From Aquificaceae bacterium (GTDB lineage: Bacteria; Aquificota; Aquificia; Aquificales; Aquificaceae): DNA of 8,553 nt. Below the pieces are notes generated by a model. It was not told where the DNA came from. It ran no database searches and worked only from the letters and a program-made list of their open reading frames with translations. The translations under genes were made by a program, and so were the position numbers. Positions 7,057 to 8,553 of the stretch are shown in pieces; the stretch's first letter is position 1; each line of letters starts with the position of its first letter. Location of the stretch: assembly GCA_015487835.1 (NCBI GenBank), contig WFOY01000007.1, positions 1 to 8,553 of the forward strand, in the 5' to 3' direction.

Positions 7057-8063
7057 AGGGATATCCTCGTCTCCTTCCTCTCCATGTAACCTTTCCTGAG
7101 CCTGTAGCCTTCTTCTGGGTAAAGACCGTAGAAGAGGTTCTGGACGTGGTTCCCCTCGACGAAGAAGCACCACCTCTCCAAGGCGCTCCCGAAGAGGACC
7201 GACAGGAAAGTTATCCCAAGGGTCCAGTGGTTCACAACGCCCGTGATCCAGGAGTAGACGACGAGAAAGAGGGGAACTACAAAGGTAAAGAGGTAGGCTA
7301 TGGGAAGGACCGTGGAGATCAGCTCCTTGCCCTTTTTGTAGTAGAACTCGGTCGTGCAGAAGTTGTCGGTGGTCGACCCGGTGTCTAAGACCCTTATGGG
7401 TCTGTTGTGGGGGAGGTTGAGGGCTTCGTTTAAGGTAGGACGCTTTATGTAGAACTGTCTCACGTTGAAGGCTATCCTGAAGCCAAGCCCGAGGGCCACG
7501 AAGAGGAAGGTGAGGAAAAGAAAGGATCCCAGGTATGGGAGTCCGTAAAGATGCGAGGCGTAAGCCATCAAAGAGGATCCTAGCATCAGATACATAAGAA
7601 GGTAGTAGATAACCGTTATCGAAGTGTTCCACTCAAGAACGAATTTGTTGGAGGCGTATATCATCGCTGTAGAGAAACCGCTGAGAATACCGAGAATTAG
7701 TGTGGAAACTCCGAAGATGTGTTCGGGGAGAGGTCCAGCGTCTGTGAACTTCATCAGGAGGTAAAGGACAAGCGTGAACCCGTAAGCTCCGCTGAAGACA
7801 GCCTCCCTAGAGAGCCAGGAGGTCCTGAACCTCTTTATAGCCTTCCAGGCCCTCAGCTTGTGTCCCAGATGGAAGGAAGCTCCGAAGGCTCCAAGACCCA
7901 TGAGGACTACCTGGAACACACCCAGCTTGTAGATGACCTCATCCGGGAGACCTTCACCTTTACCAAATAGAGAGAGGAGTTCGAGGGAGTACATAAAGAT
8001 GAAGGAACCTATCGAGGTTCCCGCCGTGAGGAAGAAGAATATGAGGGAAAGAGGTGGGTGCAT
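7047..8063 (-). CDS. DmsC/SoeC-type membrane anchor subunit of a molybdoenzyme
   Basis: This is a 338-residue integral membrane protein that should anchor a molybdoenzyme and exchange electrons with the quinone pool. About eight hydrophobic helices are visible (roughly 5-30, 45-66, 86-105, 114-136, 147-170, 176-199, 250-273 and 279-295). DmsC-family marks are the start MHPPLSLIFFFLTAG, SFHLGHKLRAW (63-73), FRTSWLSREA (79-88), STTDNFCTTEF (230-240) and ERWCFFVEGNHVQNLFYG (296-313). H65 and E87 match in position the residues I recall as important for menaquinol binding in E. coli DmsC. The start codon immediately follows the stop of the iron-sulfur subunit gene, with AGGAGG inside that gene's end. 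The overall look is closest to anchors of sulfite dehydrogenase (SoeC) type; a sulfur or polysulfide reductase anchor is an alternative. The substrate cannot be decided here. Confidence 0.88.
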   Translation of the reverse strand: MHPPLSLIFFFLTAGTSIGSFIFMYSLELLSLFGKGEGLPDEVIYKLGVFQVVLMGLGAFGASFHLGHKLRAWKAIKRFRTSWLSREAVFSGAYGFTLVLYLLMKFTDAGPLPEHIFGVSTLILGILSGFSTAMIYASNKFVLEWNTSITVIYYLLMYLMLGSSLMAYASHLYGLPYLGSFLFLTFLFVALGLGFRIAFNVRQFYIKRPTLNEALNLPHNRPIRVLDTGSTTDNFCTTEFYYKKGKELISTVLPIAYLFTFVVPLFLVVYSWITGVVNHWTLGITFLSVLFGSALERWCFFVEGNHVQNLFYGLYPEEGYRLRKGYMERKETRISLYG

Positions 8064-8553
8064 CTAGCCTACCTCCTCTGTCTGCTTTTCCTCCGCCTTA
8101 TGGGAGACGTGGTGTCTCTTCATGACTTCGAGGAAGAGAGGGTTGTCCGGTCTTAGGATGTGCTTTTCGAACTCCTCCAGGTTTACCTTGGTCTCGGTCC
8201 TCGGTAGGTAGTGGTTGGCGGGGTTCGTCCCCATGTCGGGGAAGAGGACGAAGCCGTTTCTCTCCTTTATCGCCTTGTAGACCTCGCTGTTAGGGTCCTC
8301 TATGTCCCCGAAGAACCTCGCCTTGGCTGGGCATGTGAGGACGCAGGCAGGCTTCCTCTGCTCAGGAGGTAGTGTCTCGTCGTAGATCCTGTCTATGCAG
8401 AGTGTGCACTTCTTCATCACCTTGTCGGCCTCGTCGTACTCCCTGCACCCGTAAGGACAGCTCCAGGCGCAGAGCTTGCACCCTATACAGTCGTCGTAGT
8501 TAACCAAAACTATCCCGTCCTGCTCCCTCTTGTAGCTCGCTCCTGTGGGGCAG
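8064..8553 (-). CDS. DmsB/SoeB-type 4Fe-4S electron-transfer subunit, 5' end missing
   Basis: This is the C-terminal 162 residues of a polyferredoxin subunit that passes electrons between a molybdopterin catalytic subunit and the membrane anchor. In visible numbering, the frame opens at the right edge with CPTGASYKREQDG and then has C22-C25-C28-C32 (CIGCKLCAWSCPYG), the pair C49/C52 (KKCTLC) and C70/C74 (ACVLTCP), the usual last half of a four-cluster protein. FFGDIEDPNSEVY and LFPDMG...NHYLP resemble SoeB-like members. A TTG at 8505-8507 could be read as a start, but the conserved upstream CPTGA run stays in frame to the edge, so the gene continues outside the window. An extra cysteine (C36) follows the CIGC cluster. 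It abuts the anchor gene without a gap. Confidence 0.93.
   Translation of the reverse strand, partial: CPTGASYKREQDGIVLVNYDDCIGCKLCAWSCPYGCREYDEADKVMKKCTLCIDRIYDETLPPEQRKPACVLTCPAKARFFGDIEDPNSEVYKAIKERNGFVLFPDMGTNPANHYLPRTETKVNLEEFEKHILRPDNPLFLEVMKRHHVSHKAEEKQTEEVG

Noticed and set aside
7056..7068. Palindrome GAGG-GATAT-CCTC just after lysS as a terminator.
   Set aside because: The stem is only four base pairs and no T-run follows on either strand.
6832..7632. A 266-residue open frame on the minus strand spanning the end of lysS and half of the anchor gene.
   Set aside because: It is out of frame with the anchor gene and antisense to lysS. Its translation is rich in arginine, leucine and proline without domains, unlike a real protein.
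8505..8507. TTG as the start codon of the iron-sulfur subunit.
   Set aside because: The frame continues upstream to the window edge with conserved ferredoxin sequence (CPTGASYKREQDG), so the true start is outside.

Overview
The window looks like core chromosome from a thermophilic, probably deep-branching bacterium. Aquificota is my best guess. The reasons are the strong preference for AGG arginine and ATA isoleucine codons, the tight overlapping gene packing, an spc ribosomal operon that starts at rplN instead of continuing from the S10 operon (an arrangement I recall for Aquifex, not verified here), and a nearby membrane-anchored molybdoenzyme operon of the DMSO reductase family. No plasmid, phage, transposon, CRISPR or RNA gene was seen.

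Left block (1-5244, minus strand): a nearly complete spc ribosomal-protein operon. In transcription order it reads rplN, rplX, rplE, rpsN, rpsH, rplF, rplR, rpsE, rpmD, rplO and secY. SecY runs off the left edge without its last membrane helices. Gaps are 1-12 bases or the genes overlap, and most starts have a strong Shine-Dalgarno sequence, so one polycistronic, translationally coupled mRNA is expected. rpsN and rplX both carry four-cysteine zinc-ribbon motifs.

Centre (5245-5346): a 102-base AT-rich divergent spacer, the only real intergenic region. It holds a good sigma-70-type promoter for rplN (TTGATT-17-TATAAT, minus strand) and, interlocked with it, a promoter for lysS whose -10 ends 9 bases before the lysS ATG. 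The lysS mRNA is therefore probably leaderless. lysS (5347-7056, plus strand) encodes a class II lysyl-tRNA synthetase with about 80 extra residues that look like a second OB fold in front of the usual one.

Right block (7047-8553, minus strand): the last two genes of a complex iron-sulfur molybdoenzyme operon. One is a polyferredoxin electron-transfer subunit (DmsB/SoeB type, 5' end outside the window) and the other a DmsC/SoeC-type quinone-reactive membrane anchor. The catalytic molybdopterin subunit should lie just beyond the right edge. The anchor gene and lysS converge and overlap by 10 bases.

I do not see a clearly undescribed system. The points most worth a second look are the extra LysRS domain, the compact divergent promoter pair with a leaderless lysS, and the identity of the molybdoenzyme.
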